64,000 nt of DNA from Siphonodentalium dalli. Lineage: Eukaryota; Mollusca; Scaphopoda; Gadilida; Siphonodentaliidae. Both the position numbers and the translations under genes were made by a program. This document shows, piece after piece, positions 1-10,787 of this stretch. Each line of letters opens with the position of its first letter. Position 1 is the stretch's first letter. Under the pieces are notes generated by a model. It had not been told where the DNA came from, ran no database searches, and saw only the letters and a program-made list of their open reading frames with translations. The stretch is taken from positions 201,839,959 to 201,903,958 of the forward strand of contig CP136062.1 in assembly GCA_032622095.1 (NCBI GenBank), written 5' to 3'.

Positions 1-512
1 TAAGGATTAACTGTCATGTGGACTGTTTTTATGGAGATGTAACGGTGAGGTAAGTGGACATAACTTGTGTAAAACCCGAAGGGTTTTACATACAAGTTAT
101 GTCCACTTACCTCACCGTTACATCTCCATAAAAATAGTCCACATGACAGTTAATCCTTATATTTATATACATTTAGCGAAAAAGCCACTTTTGTAAATAT
201 ATTTAAATCGAAAAGTGTATCGTGACAAGATCAGCCCAAAATACACAATAGCACCCTTGGCAAAAGTTAATAGGAACAATTTCTCTTCATGTTGAAACCC
301 GATGATGTATTAGTCAATCCTGCGCGAGTCAAAATGCGCCCAAAGCATTACGCGTTCGTCTTTCCAAACCTAATGACGTATCGATGGTGTTATTAGCTTG
401 GTGTTATGAGGCGTTACGCATTCACCGAGAAATAACTGCAACTATAGCCACGTGGGCGCCGACCAATCAGAATGCTGGATTTAGTGATGACAACACTTAG
501 TGTGTAAATATA
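1..512. mobile_element. Family J repeat, copy 1, with a hairpin head
   Basis: The first 159 bases form an almost perfect foldback: TAAGGATTAACTGTCATG at 1 is mirrored by its complement ending at 159, with a short loop near base 80. The remaining part (to GTAAATATA at 504-512) matches a second copy at 1917-2318. Both copies keep CCACGTGGGCGCCGACCAAT, which contains an E-box (CACGTG) and a CCAAT box, and a TGACGTATCGAT stretch, so the body looks promoter-like. No protein is encoded. The paralogous empty site near 2670 shows that the unit moves as a block. No clear target duplication is visible, so the superfamily is not assigned. Confidence 0.7.
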
Positions 513-1394
513 TTGTACCAACTTGTATCCATACAAACATGTACTCCATGGACCGCAATCAAATGAACATCCAATTATTAAAACATGAGGACAAAAATAT
601 ATATGGTATGATCGAGAGCAATAAGGTAATGTCAATGATAGTGGTTTTTGAGCATGACGGGTTACAATATAAATGCCTAGAAAACTGATGACACACTGGG
701 AATAGAAGGAATCGCAAAGCTTTCATAGATTTACATTTCACCAAATTTTGCAGACAATTTCTGTGTATTTTAGAACAATTTCTGGATGAATTTACAAAAC
801 TCTGCTTGGGTCAGTTTTTTAAAATGGTTTAAAACCAAAAACCTACCAAAGTTTTGTTGACATCAAACTTGTATGAGTAATGTTGTACCAGTACATGTAC
901 ATGTATTTGCGACTCACACAAAAATTTAGTCCTGTCCCAAAAACTGACATTGAGATAAAATACTCTCTAAAGCAATGTTCACACGCACAGGTTTCCCCTA
1001 TCCACAGCTCCTGCTAAATCCATCTGAAAATCACATAATCGTCCAGTGCGCATCGTTAAATGCTAACTTGCCCTCTCTGAAATGTTATACAAATTATACT
1101 GCACTTAAAATGGTAAGTATTATTCTTTAAAAATTGAATTGTGATTTTTCCATGTGTATCCGTGTGTTGAATTTTATTTGTAGCGCTCAAATAAATAATT
1201 TCAATATTGCACATAATTCGTCGATAATTTGTTGACGAAGATATGTTGGATATTTTACACAAACTAAACTGGATTAATATTTCCATCAACAAGAATAAAA
1301 AAAGTTGACAAGATAGACTAAAATAATCTAAACAAAAGATGGATTGTTGTCCGGTGCATATACCCTTGTGGCATAACGGCTAGAAAGAAAACCT
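513..1394. other. Unassigned AT-rich stretch
   Basis: I see no gene, terminal inverted repeat or tandem array here. Small open frames occur in several registers but have no recognisable motif. ACATGTACATGTA near 891 is the only notable motif. Confidence 0.5.
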
Positions 1395-1650
1395 ACACAA
1401 AACGATTAAATTTACAGGCCATTGATTGTCCTCATAGTGGTGAACATTGATTCCATTCCAAATTTCAATTGAGATCGAAGCACTACTGTTTAAGTTATGA
1501 CCTGAACAGACATCGGACGGACCAAAATCTTTCCAGAAAATCCGAACAAAACAATTGAACCCTCTATTGGATGTCCTCATATCTAAGCACTACTGTTTGA
1601 TTGCATGAACAAACATCAGATTGACCAAAAAGCCAGGATTTCCAGATCAA
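1395..1650. repeat. Two degenerate tandem units of about 125 bp
   Basis: The string GCACTACTGTTT recurs at about 1478 and 1587, and similar text follows each copy (ACAGACATCGGACGGACC and ACAAACATCAGATTGACC). Unit size and wording (CCTCATA, GACCAAAA) resemble the longer 160-180 bp arrays elsewhere in the window. It is probably a decayed fragment of such an array. Confidence 0.45.
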
Positions 1651-1779
1651 CAAAGATGAATAACTCCAGAAAAAGACAGGGCTTGTCTTGTCATTAACGC
1701 CCATCGGGTGTATACTGGTGGGCAAATTTTAGATCGCTGTGTCTGTGGACGTTTTATAAATAGATAATCGTTTTTTTTC

Positions 1780-1916
1780 CGGATTTGACACAATTCGCAG
1801 TAGGTCCCTATTTGCGGAGGTCCCCGAATTCGCGGAGTTCCTTAAAATATTTGTCGAAATATGTTGATTTTAATGAGGGAACGGGTGCGTATATGTCAAT
1901 TCATACGTATTTTAAA
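1780..1916 (+). repeat. Paralogous flank segment, filled copy
   Basis: This segment (GCAGTAGGTCCCTATTTGCG through ATACGTATTTTAAA) is repeated at 2529-2670. Here it is interrupted at its right edge by the family J element. The continuation CAAATAACGACACGAT appears after the insertion at 2319. Confidence 0.7.
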
Positions 1917-2318
1917 TAAGGATTAACTATCATGTGGACTGTTTTTATGGAGATGTAACCGTGACAGTTAATCCTTATATTTATATACATTTAGCGAAAA
2001 AGCCACTTTTGTAAATGTATTTAAATCGAAAAGTGTATCGTGACAAAACCAGCCCAAAATATCCCATAGCACCCTTGGCAAAAGTTAACAGGAACAATTG
2101 AAACCCGATGATTTATTAAGTCAATCCTGCGCGAATCCAAATGCGCCCAAAACATTACGCGTTCGTCTTTCCACACCCAAATGACGTATCGATGTTGTTA
2201 TGAGCTTGCAGTTATGAGCAGTTGCGCATTCACCAAGAAATAATTGCAACTAGCCACGTGGGCGCCGACCAATAGGAATGCTGGATTTAGTGATGACAAC
2301 ACTTAGTATGTAAATATA
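1917..2318 (+). mobile_element. Family J repeat, copy 2, hairpin partly deleted
   Basis: Matches 1-512 closely, but the foldback head is reduced: TAAGGATTAACTATCATG is followed after about 30 bases by GTGACAGTTAATCCTTA. The body is retained to GTAAATATA. The left flank ends ATACGTATTTTAAA and the right flank starts CAAATAACGACACGAT. These two flanks are directly joined at 2655-2690, which is the paralogous empty site. That defines both element ends to within a base or two. Confidence 0.75.
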
Positions 2319-2528
2319 CAAATAACGACACGATCATCATAATAGTGGTTTGTTCTATCAATCATATCATCATCATCATCATAATACAGAACAAGTCTTG
2401 CGACTTTTCGTCCCAATAATATTATTTGCAATGCTTGTTTACAAATATATGTATCGTTTAGTAAAAAGGGAAATAGTATTCAACCAACTGATAGCCTGAA
2501 AATAATTTATAACCCATTGGGAGCCCGT

Positions 2529-2690
2529 TGTGACAATTCACAGTAGGTCCCTATTTGCGGAGGTCTATTTGCGGAGATCCCTGAAACTCGCGGAGTTCCC
2601 CTAAAATGGTCGAAATATGTTGATTTTAATGAGGGAACGGGTGCGTATATGTCAATTGATACGTATTTTAAACAAATAACGACACGATTT
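2529..2690 (+). repeat. Paralogous flank segment, empty site for family J
   Basis: Repeats the 1780-1916 segment, including GATTTTAATGAGGGAACGGG, and runs uninterrupted from ACGTATTTTAAA into CAAATAACGACACGAT. An extra GGAGGTCTATTTGC duplication sits at the left. Confidence 0.7.
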
Positions 2691-3458
2691 ATAGCAGGAA
2701 CACAATGACTCTGATTTTTTATCTGCATTTAGAGACTTCTGGAAACCTGCCGTAATAAGGCGTAGTTTTTTGTAATAATTTGAAGGATTAGTTGTTTTAA
2801 CGGAATTCTGAGGCAGTGCATTCATGTAACCAATATATTTTACATTTTTTTTTATAATTTCTATTTATGCGTAATAATATAATCTTGAGGGCGTTACCAT
2901 TTCTGATTATGGTTTTCTTATCTGTGATGATATGCTTTTATTTTATAGTTGTGCTTTCATGGTTGAGGCAAACGATATTTACCTTGTGTGACATTGATAT
3001 CGTCACATTTTACACACATGTGTGGAATCGCTTGAAGAAAATGACACAGGCTTAAGACTGGAATGGTGTTTTATCAGAAAGAGGTGTGTAATAATACCTA
3101 ATTCTGCATTCAATCACAGCTGAGATTTTATTGTAAATAAGCAACAGATACCTTTAGCATTGCATCCACACAGTCTCATAACCACCTGCTTTAAATGCTG
3201 TAATTGCTATCTCTTTATAATAAATATAGAATAACTGTCAAATGTGTGTTGCCATGTGTCAAGAATCTGGTGTGACAACAGTATTATACATTTGTAAAAT
3301 ATGAGTGGTTTGTTATTTGATAAGCTGCTCAGAGCATTGGCCCACACACATTTAAAGTCATAACTTTACCCCTTTAACCCATTGATTTGCAGTTCACTTG
3401 GAGAATTGTAAGTTAAAGGCAGAAATAAGGCAGAAATTGCCTTTGCGGTGGGTATGTT
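2691..3458. other. Unassigned stretch
   Basis: No supported gene. A 62-codon open frame at 2867-3055 encodes a hydrophobic peptide, but it has no homology I recognise and sits in AT-rich DNA where such frames arise by chance. Confidence 0.5.
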
Positions 3459-3701
3459 TTAACCCTTTGAGTGCCAGGGGCCGATCTCATCGGTCCTAAA
3501 CCTACAAAATAAGTCTGTTAAAGAATATAAGAATAAATTATTAAAATTGTAAAAAATTGTGAAAAAGAAAAAAAAATGTTAGGCCAAAGCATTCTCATAT
3601 ATATGCGAGGCGACCTATGGTCGACTCGCATATATAAGAGAATGCATTGGCACAGGGTATATGGGTTGATACAAAAATCGACCTGGCACTCAAATGGTTA
3701 A
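3459..3701 (+). mobile_element. Family A piggyBac-like MITE, copy A1
   Basis: Bounded by TTAA on both sides, with terminal inverted repeats CCCTTTGAGTGCCAGG and CCTGGCACTCAAATGG (the last bases have drifted). Length is 243 bp including both TTAA. The right half holds the shared palindrome (3583-3651), followed by CACAGGG. TTAA targets with CCC-starting termini are the established signature of piggyBac-type elements. There is no transposase, so it would need one in trans. Confidence 0.85.
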
Positions 3702-4013
3702 AATATTCACATCCATTAAAACTGCCACAAACAGAAAAAATATTAAAATATAGACATATTTTGTTATACATGTAATACCAATCATAAACATAGCATAAAT
3801 ATTGTGTTATTGTAAAGTTTGTATGCTGTGTTATGTAAACAAAAGTCAGTTTCAGTAACATTTTTGGCTTTTGTTCCCATAACAAAATATCCGAAGTTGA
3901 CAATAACATACTATTTATGCGATATTTTGGTTTGGTATAAGAACAAAGTCTGTGTATATATTAATATTTTTAATGTTATGGTAGATTTAATGGATGTGAG
4001 TATTTTAACAGCA
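3702..4013. repeat. Foldback next to A1
   Basis: The left arm (about 3702-3825, beginning AATATTCACATCCATTAAA) is complemented by the right arm (about 3889-4013, ending TTTAATGGATGTGAGTATT). The arms are about 120 bp with many mismatches. GTTATGTAAACAAAA in the spacer resembles the ends of the 13408 element. It starts exactly where A1 ends, so A1 may have inserted at its margin. Confidence 0.6.
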
Positions 4014-4952
4014 ATACCTACTGCGACAACCATCCATGCCTTTAATAAAGCAGTTTGGTGAACTTATATCTGAACATGCATTCCCTCTAGATGACTGAAA
4101 AGGAATCCTATGTCTTTTGCACTTGTATTATCACAACACCCATTCAAATTAATAATTGACCATTCCAATGCATACTTTTACAACTCAATGGGAGAACCCA
4201 TTCCATAATTTAATGGCTAAGAAGATAAACAAACCTATATACCTCTGTCTGACAGGATATGTTTGGTTCGACCCAATTGTGAGATCGTAAATGATGCACC
4301 CAAAATATGGAAGCGCAGCAAAACTAAACATGACCATGCATTTTTGTCAACAAACATTCATGCTAAAATACTGCTGACAATTTTTTTTAATCAATAATTA
4401 TAATTAGCAAGAAATAGGCTATACTCAGAAACCAAAATTGACTGTGTGATACGCGAAGATCTATATGATTCTGGAATTACTGTTTTCTATTCCCGCCATT
4501 CGGAATTCTCAATTATTGCAGTGCGTCATTGTCAAGAGTGCATCAATTTTAGATTTAGTTCAGTATAAATAGTTTATTATAAATGGTCACCCAAAATTTT
4601 TGAAACTTTACAAGAAGAAAAAAAACAAATGAGAAAATTTTGATATTTTGTATATTTAATATACAAACCAAGACAGACGAAATGTGCAGAGATAATAGTG
4701 GAGAAAATAATATCATCATTTGCCCAGAATGATAAATACCCTGATCCCGACCACAATAAACAATGAATGCATGCCGAGTGACACCAAGATAATATTACCC
4801 AAGAATTTCTTCAAGGGGCCCAGATACAGAGCAGTTCTCCTCATACTTGTCCTTAGAATCAGTCCAGAAACAATAGAACTTCAGGCACCGGAACATACCA
4901 GGAATTCTTGTAACATTCCCAGATGTCCATCCTGATGTGCCCAAATCCAAAA
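4014..4952. other. Unassigned stretch
   Basis: No gene or complete mobile element seen. GACCATTCCAATGCATACTT near 4158 recurs with changes near 12511, so part of the stretch is a dispersed repeat of unknown type. Confidence 0.45.
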
Positions 4953-5132
4953 TACAGTAATGCCCTAAATAATCGACTCCTTAACCACAGCAGAATTATG
5001 AGTAATTTTTCAGGATTTAGTCAATGAGAGCTTTCCGATGAATGGCAACAAGCCATATTTCTGACTAAATTCAGAAAAATTACCCATAATTCTGCGGTGG
5101 TTAAGGAATTGATTATTTAGGGCATTACTGTA
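4953..5132. mobile_element. Family D mariner-like foldback MITE, copy D1
   Basis: TA dinucleotides flank a 176-bp palindrome beginning CAGTAATGCCCTAAATAATC. The two arms are complementary almost to the central segment TTTCCGATGAATGGCAACAA. TA duplication with CAGT ends fits Tc1/mariner MITEs. Each arm contains one internal TTAA, and other elements in the window use these as landing sites. Non-coding. Confidence 0.8.
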
Positions 5133-6059
5133 TCTCAAAGTCTTATCCAGTTTCAAACAGTAAGCATTCAGACGAAAACAGAACCAAATAAATTAACCTA
5201 CCTCTGTCTGGCAAGATGTCTGGTTTACACCAAATAGGTTCCCCTGGAATTCGGAATAAAATAAACTGTCCATGGCTGCACCACAATCTACAGAAGAACA
5301 CTCATACCATTACATTTTTCCACGATTTCTTGCAAATTGACCTGGATTAAACCACACAGAACTCCTTGAGTCCACAAACCCGTTCCTGTATCCACAGAAC
5401 TCCCGTAAAAGGTTTGCTTAGGCTGGGCCAAAAGCAAGGGAAGTTATTACGAATCAATTTGTCGGGCACAGCACCTTCAATCACTTAATCACAAAACTAA
5501 CATTTAACTAATTTAAGTTAATGGGTTTTCATGGAAATATCGATAAATCAGATCCTATGGTGTACGAGCGTCTTCAAAACAAGCTGCGGAGGTAGACTGC
5601 GACGCGTGTGATGGGTAGAAGTGATTCTCCGACGTATTGAGTGTTTGTGAAACCCGCAAACCATTATTGTCAATTGGCCATTAATTATGCTGGTTACACG
5701 TGTATCGACAATGTCACCAACTGATTTGCAAGCTGACTGAATTAAATGGCTGTTTCGTCAATGACTTTGAGTTCCATGTGACAATGACTTGCACCTGTCT
5801 CGATCCAGTCGTCGTTTGTTTGAATCTAACATGCATCTTAACTATGATTGATTGTGGCCATGCTGAATCGGAGCCCCCAGGGTATATAGCAATGCATTCA
5901 TTAAAACCTAGTGTCAACACTGATGCTGAGTCTATATTCATAGTACACCAGTGATGACCTTTGACCTGAGTATGTATACACAAACATGTAATTTGTATAC
6001 ATGTAATAACTATAATAAAAAAAAAGAATTAAAAAAAAAACAAAACAATAAGTTTCCCA
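5133..6059. other. Unassigned stretch
   Basis: No supported gene. Overlapping 84- and 89-codon frames at 5700-5983 lie on opposite strands and neither has recognisable motifs, so both are probably chance. Confidence 0.45.
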
Positions 6060-6308
6060 GGTCTCTCTCTCTCTCTCCCTTGTAATGCATGGGTGATGCA
6101 AAGCAGACACAGTACGAGCGACCTTGCTCAAGGGTCACAACTTGGCGTGAGATTCAAACAGTGTACAATCCAACAATTGCACATCGCTCAAGTCGGCCAA
6201 GCCACTGCTGTGTGGAAACTCATAACAGACCATCAGCCAGCCGCGAACTCGCCTCGCTGTGTTGACAGCGAAGACAAGTCCAACGCGCTAACCACTGGAG
6301 CTCCACCA
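6060..6308 (-). mobile_element. tRNA-derived SINE
   Basis: On the minus strand it starts GGTGGAGCTCCAGTGG. An A-box-like TGGTTAGCGCGTTGGAC and a B-box-like GAGTTCGCGGC follow at tRNA-like spacing, giving an internal RNA polymerase III promoter. The body contains GACCCTTGAGCAAGG, similar to core segments of several animal SINEs, and the 3' end is a (GA)n tract at 6062-6077. Its 5' end abuts the loop of the family B palindrome at 6309. It is SINE-sized, not a functional tRNA, because the 3' half of the cloverleaf is not maintained. Confidence 0.65.
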
Positions 6309-6643
6309 TAGGTCGCCTCGCATATATAAGAGAATGCATTGGCTTAACACATTAAAAATTATAAAATTGTTAAAGAATGTAAGAAAAAATGGTAAAAAGT
6401 GTTAAAAAAGATTTTTTTTAGGCCAATGCATTCTCTTATATATGCGAGGCGACCTATGGTCGACTCGCATATATAAGAGAATGCATTGGCACAGGGCATA
6501 ACTGTAACTATCACAATGTGGTCAAGGAGCCGATTCCAATGATATCCATATTTGTATGGTTCTATTGAGACAGACCGAAGATATTTTAGGCTGTTGAAGC
6601 TTTATTTGGCCGGTTTTGGCCGGTTTGTTGGGTAAAGGGTTAA
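6309..6643 (-). mobile_element. Family B MITE, copy B1, left end missing
   Basis: Retains half of the first palindrome, the AT-rich spacer, the complete second palindrome, the CACAGGG-CATAACTGTAAC region and the terminal GGCCGGTTTGTTGGGTAAAGGG followed by TTAA at 6640-6643. The left terminus has been replaced by the SINE. The sequence right of the TTAA (CTCACCGGAAATACAAATTT) recurs right of family E element E1 at 16673. Confidence 0.75.
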
Positions 6644-6752
6644 CTCACCGGAAATACAAATTTGTAAAACTGAAATAATCACATGTGTTGGGAAAAGACT
6701 CAAATACACTAATGCCCTAAATAATTGACTCCTTAACCATATAAGAATTATG
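6644..6752 (+). repeat. Dispersed segment with a family D remnant
   Basis: CTCACCGGAAATACAAATTT through TAAGAATTATGG matches 16673-16785. From about 6713 it is the left arm of family D (AATGCCCTAAATAATTGACT), cut off at 6752 where a family B terminus begins. Confidence 0.6.
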
Positions 6753-6787
6753 GACGGTTTTGGCCGGTTTGTTGGGTAAAGGGTTAA
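6753..6787 (-). mobile_element. Family B terminal stub, copy B2
   Basis: Only the outer 31 bases of family B (GGTTTTGGCCGGTTTG, GGGTAAAGGG) and its TTAA are present. The TTAA is shared with the start of C1, so two families meet at one target site. Confidence 0.6.
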
Positions 6788-6880
6788 CCCCTCCATGACT
6801 GGAGATTCCTGAAAATTTGCAAAAACCTTGTACAAGTGCATTCTCTTATATATGCGAGTCTCCCATAGGGACCAAACACA
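6784..6880 (+). mobile_element. Family C MITE fragment, copy C1
   Basis: Starts TTAACCCCTCCATGACTGGA, followed by GATTCCTGAAAATTTGC, one arm of the shared palindrome (GTGCATTCTC...TATGCGAG) and a CTCCCATAGGGA centre. The right half is lost. The centre is the family C version (CTCCC/GGGAG). Confidence 0.65.
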
Positions 6881-7752
6881 AGGTTTTGCATAATTCCATA
6901 ACCCCCCCTTGCACCTAAGTTCTCAGGCCTAATATCCTATTCATAAACCATGGTTCTATTCATAAACCATGGTTCTATATGCCTGGAATGAGAACATTCA
7001 GAGATTTGAACCTGAAAACTACATAAATCCTAACACCCAGTTGTCTAACTCCAGACAAATGCACACACGACTACGGGGAAATTTTGAAATCTGAACAAGA
7101 AGATAGAAAAATCCTAGCATCTAGAGTAGCCTCAAGCCTTCCTAGAGTTGGAAATTTCAAACTGGACACCGCCATTTAGGTTAGAAAATTTCCAACTAAT
7201 GACAATTCCAATGTCAATTTTGACCAAATGTAGGACAATATTGTTTTCTTAAATTAACTAGTGGTTTTTGACATTATTAATGATATGAGTCATACCCATT
7301 AATTTGCAGGTTGTAATTAAAGACGTATTCAAGGTTTCCTACATCCAATTACAACAACAAATAATTATGAAATATCATTCAACTCAATTCTTCTTTTTTT
7401 GCATAAATGTAAAAAAAATGTCAAACAAAATGTTACATGTGAAATAGACCAACCGGCACAAATACCACAGAATATAATATTACTATAGAAAAATATATAT
7501 TTAATACTGCATTGTTTAGACAAAGAACAACACAAGAATCCCCCCTCTCAACCATTAAGGTTCTTTAGACTGTACCAAAATCCACTACATGTATGTATGG
7601 GTGCTCCTGTGTGATGAACTTTTATAATATTCACCTCGGAATTTACCCTGTGAACCTGTCCCGTCCATTAGAAAGTGGTTAGAATAAAAAGGTTTGACAC
7701 ATGTACAATGACACACAAATTTAAAATGTGATGGTAACCACAACACTAGTAC
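6881..7752. other. Unassigned stretch
   Basis: Contains a short tandem duplication of about 20 bp (ATTCATAAACCATGGTTCT) at 6944-6978. Otherwise AT-rich with no gene seen. Confidence 0.45.
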
Positions 7753-7931
7753 TACAGTAATGCCCTAATTAATCGACCTCTTAACCACAGCAGAATTATG
7801 GGTAACTTTTCAGGATTTAGTCCCGAGAGCTTTCCGATGAATGGCAACAAGCCATATTTCTGACAAAATCCTGAAAAGTTACCCATAATTCTGCTGTGGT
7901 TAAGAGGTCGATTAATTATAGCATTACTGTA
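7753..7931. mobile_element. Family D mariner-like MITE, copy D2, complete
   Basis: A 179-bp near-perfect palindrome with flanking TA. Both arms run from CAGTAATGCCCTAATTAATC through CAGAATTATGGGTAACTTTT. The loop region is AGCTTTCCGATGAATGGC. One of two complete copies, and the best preserved. Confidence 0.85.
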
Positions 7932-8439
7932 CATTCATAATGATCCTAATCTATAATGCATTTTACGTCATACTCCTTTGACAGAGGTCCACAAAAACAT
8001 CTGCTCTTAAGTGCATCATTATTATATAATGACTTGGGGCTGCACATTTTAACTATTGTCACGGTGTAAAAGCAATTCAGACGAACTTGAAAGGAACAGG
8101 AAATTCAGTTCAGAATGCTTTGAGAAAGAACAACAGAACTAAAAAGGTGCATCATTGCTGCATATGACAACAAAACAGTTATTGACTGTTGAGTTAACCA
8201 ACAGATTTTATGGTAACAAATGGAACTTTAATTGGACAGATTGGAGACCAGGGATGGGGGAGGGGAAGAGGGATAGGGCATTTGGGGGCAGGGGTGTGTC
8301 AGGGGATGTAGGGCTGAGGGGATAGGATATGTCAAGCTAGACACATCAGTTGGAAATTTCAGACCAAATATAGGTTGAAATTGTTCAGTATTTAATGTGA
8401 AATTTGTTTGATTTTAGACCAAAAGTCCAAAATGTTCCT
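7932..8439. other. Unassigned stretch with a purine-rich tract
   Basis: A G-rich tract (GGGGGAGGGGAAGAGGG) lies near 8257. No gene is visible. Confidence 0.4.
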
Positions 8440-8925
8440 ACCATTTAGCAAATTTAGCCATGTTTTTCATCGAAAATCTTTCAAATTTGATAGCCGCTAG
8501 CTAGTAGTGATCATAAATATGCCTGTAAATTATCAAAAATTTCTCCAATAAATGTGGGCTGCAGGATGTGCTGATGGATTCAAATGTTAAATACAAAATG
8601 GCCACATGTTTTTTACTGAAAATGGCAAAAAAATAAATGGCTTCCATTTAGAGGTCACCCCAAAAAATTTATTGATGATAGTATGAGGGATGTGGCCTGT
8701 AGGGTGTGCCGAAGTATTTAGTCATGCAATGAGTAAAATCCAAGATAGCTGCTGCATGGCAGCCATGTTTTTTTTAACGAAATTCAGAAAAATTTGATGG
8801 ATACCATCTGTGGTCACCCCAAAGATCCCTATGAAGTTTGGTGATGATCGGATGAGAGATATGGGCCAATAAGGCTGCATGGTGGCTATGGCATTGCTGA
8901 TTGCCATAGCCAATTATGAGGGCTG
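8440..8925 (+). repeat. Decayed pearl-like array with a terminal hairpin
   Basis: About three diverged units of roughly 160 bp carry AAAATCCAAGATAGCTGCTG, GCCATGTTTTTT, GGTCACCCCAAA and GATGATCGGATGAGAGATAT. These are the words of the 32.4-34.1 kb array. It ends in a hairpin at 8887-8917 (TGGCTATGGCA, loop TTGCTGAT, TGCCATAGCCA). A terminal stem-loop after a tandem core is typical of pearl/Helitron-like non-autonomous elements. The exact left end is not visible. Confidence 0.55.
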
Positions 8926-9124
8926 CAGGTTATAACGGCATTTGTCTTTCAACATTTTTATATTAAAACATTTAATTAAATAAATAACAAAAAATATACA
9001 AGAGGTACGCTGTCGCGTGGCATTTGCCCCGACCGTAGCATTTCGGATTAAGCATGGACGAAACTGCGGATATCCGAGGAGGTCCATATGACCATTCCAA
9101 AAGAAGTTTGTACAGAAATGTTGA

Positions 9125-9800
9125 CTAAAAACCCACCGACTAAAGTCAGGAGGCATATCTTTGGAGTGCACAAAGGCCAAAACTCCGGAAACCCAAAAAC
9201 AAGCGAAAATTCTAATTTTCTAAGTTGAAAAAAGGGCCATAAATCTGGCAAAAATCATCAGATCATACCCAAATTCGCACTTGACATGTATTTTCATATA
9301 ACTGATCCACAAAATACGGGATTTGCAATCGTACCACCAAAGCTCACACTATCATCTGGAAACCCAAGAAAAACAAGAGAAAAATTGAATTTTCTAAGTA
9401 AAAAAAGGGCCATAACTCTGGTGAAAATCGTTGGACGAAACCCACGCTATGCATGTAGCTGTTCCCCCATGCTGCTCTATCACCATACCAAATATCAGCT
9501 AAATCTGCCCAGCGGTTGCTGAACAATAATGCAAAATGTTTGTACAGACGTACGGACGGATGGACAAAATTGAATTTTCTAAGTCAAAAAAGGGCCATAA
9601 CTCTGGTGAAAATGGGTGGACGAAACCCGCACTATGCATGTAGCTGTTCCCCCATGCTGCTCTATCACCATACCAAATATCAGTTAAATCTGCCCAGTGG
9701 TTGCTGAACAATAATGCAAAATGTTTGTACGGACGGACAGAGACGTCGACTATACATGTGTATACCCGCCGACTTCCAAGTCAGGGGCATATAATAAGCT
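9125..9800 (+). repeat. Pearl-like array, three units of about 180 bp
   Basis: GGGCCATAA(A/C)TCTGG occurs at about 9235, 9407 and 9592. The last two units are nearly identical and both contain GGACGAAACCC, GCTGTTCCCCCATGCTGC and AATGTTTGTAC. The array ends in GACGGACAGAGACGTCGAC and the small hairpin GACTTCCAAGTC, then AGGGGCATATAATA. A matching GACTAAAGTCAGGAGGCAT motif sits at the left end. The small open frames inside are by-products of the repeat. Confidence 0.7.
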
Positions 9801-10409
9801 CACTATGGGCCTATTTCAGCACCAGATGTACGCTCTTTATAAATGTGTTTTCACTGTGGCCCGCGCCATCCAACAGAATAATGGCTTTAAGTACACTACA
9901 GGCTTATATCAGAATCAAATAAGTCCAATATTAACCAATGTAAATATATATGTAGGTCCAATATGAACCTACTAGTATTTGCCCCAGGATATATTGAAGT
10001 AGTACAATAATATGATCAATATACATATGAGTAGGATCTGTCTGTCATGTGTGTGAAGGGAGCCTGTTTCAGCTAGGTAATAATACAATTAAGGACAAAG
10101 TTTATCCATATAGTGATTTTTGTTTAGACCTTTATGTTATTTCAAATGAACACACTTTGAGTTCAGAGTTAATGAAGGGACGTTGCTAGGTGGTTCCAAC
10201 TGGGGCGGGGGGAGTGAGACCATAACATTTCCAACTATATAGGATTTGGTCTAATAAAATTTCCAAATGTTACATGTCATGACTAACATCACTGGATAGT
10301 GGTCAGACAATAAAGTATTCTATTCTATTCTAAATATACATAGGATTGGGTTTTGAGTAATGCAAAATTCCAATATTGGCTTATTAATTTGGGTTTCTAT
10401 ATGTTCTTT
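9801..10409. other. Unassigned stretch
   Basis: No gene, TIR or array recognised. Contains TATTCTATTCTA near 10318. Confidence 0.4.
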
Positions 10410-10787
10410 TTAACCCTTTACCCAACAAACCGGCCAAAACCGGCCAAATAAAGCTTCAACAGCCTAAAATATCTTCGGTCTGTCTCAATAGAACCATACA
10501 AATATGGATATCATTGTGATGGTTACAGTTATGCCCTGTGCCAATGCATTCTCTTATATATGCGAGTCGACCATAGGTCGCCTCGCATATATAAGAGAAT
10601 GCATTGGCCTAAAAAAAAGTCTTTTTTTAACACTTTTTACCATTTTTTCTTACATTCTTTAACAATTTTATAATTTTTAATGTGTTAAGCCAATGCATTC
10701 TCTTATATATGCGAGGCGACCTATGGTCGACTCGCATATATAAGAGAATGCATTGGCACAGGGCCGTTCTGTTGGGTAAAGGGTTAA
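10410..10787 (+). mobile_element. Family B piggyBac-like MITE, copy B3
   Basis: TTAA at both ends, with termini CCCTTTACCCAACAAACC and the complement of CCCTTTACCCAACAGAACGG. After a unique 5' region (CTTCAACAGCCTAAAATATC, GTCTGTCTCAATAGAACC) come two copies of the shared palindrome, separated by an AT-rich spacer (ACACTTTTTACC). It is 378 bp including both TTAA, about 22 bp shorter than B4 and B5 because CCGGCTCCTTGACCACA and neighbouring bases are absent. Open frames crossing the palindrome are artefacts. Confidence 0.85.

Noticed and set aside
2867-3055. 62-codon hydrophobic frame, possible small membrane protein
   Set aside because: AT-rich DNA favours codons for hydrophobic residues. 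There is no repeat of the frame, no homologue I recognise and no gene context.
4720-4935. 71-codon frame rich in Pro/Thr/Ile
   Set aside because: No motif and no supporting splice or paralogue evidence; the length is expected by chance.
6070-6308. Functional tRNA gene on the minus strand
   Set aside because: Only A- and B-box-like segments are kept. The acceptor stem does not close, and the sequence continues into a SINE body with a GA-rich tail.
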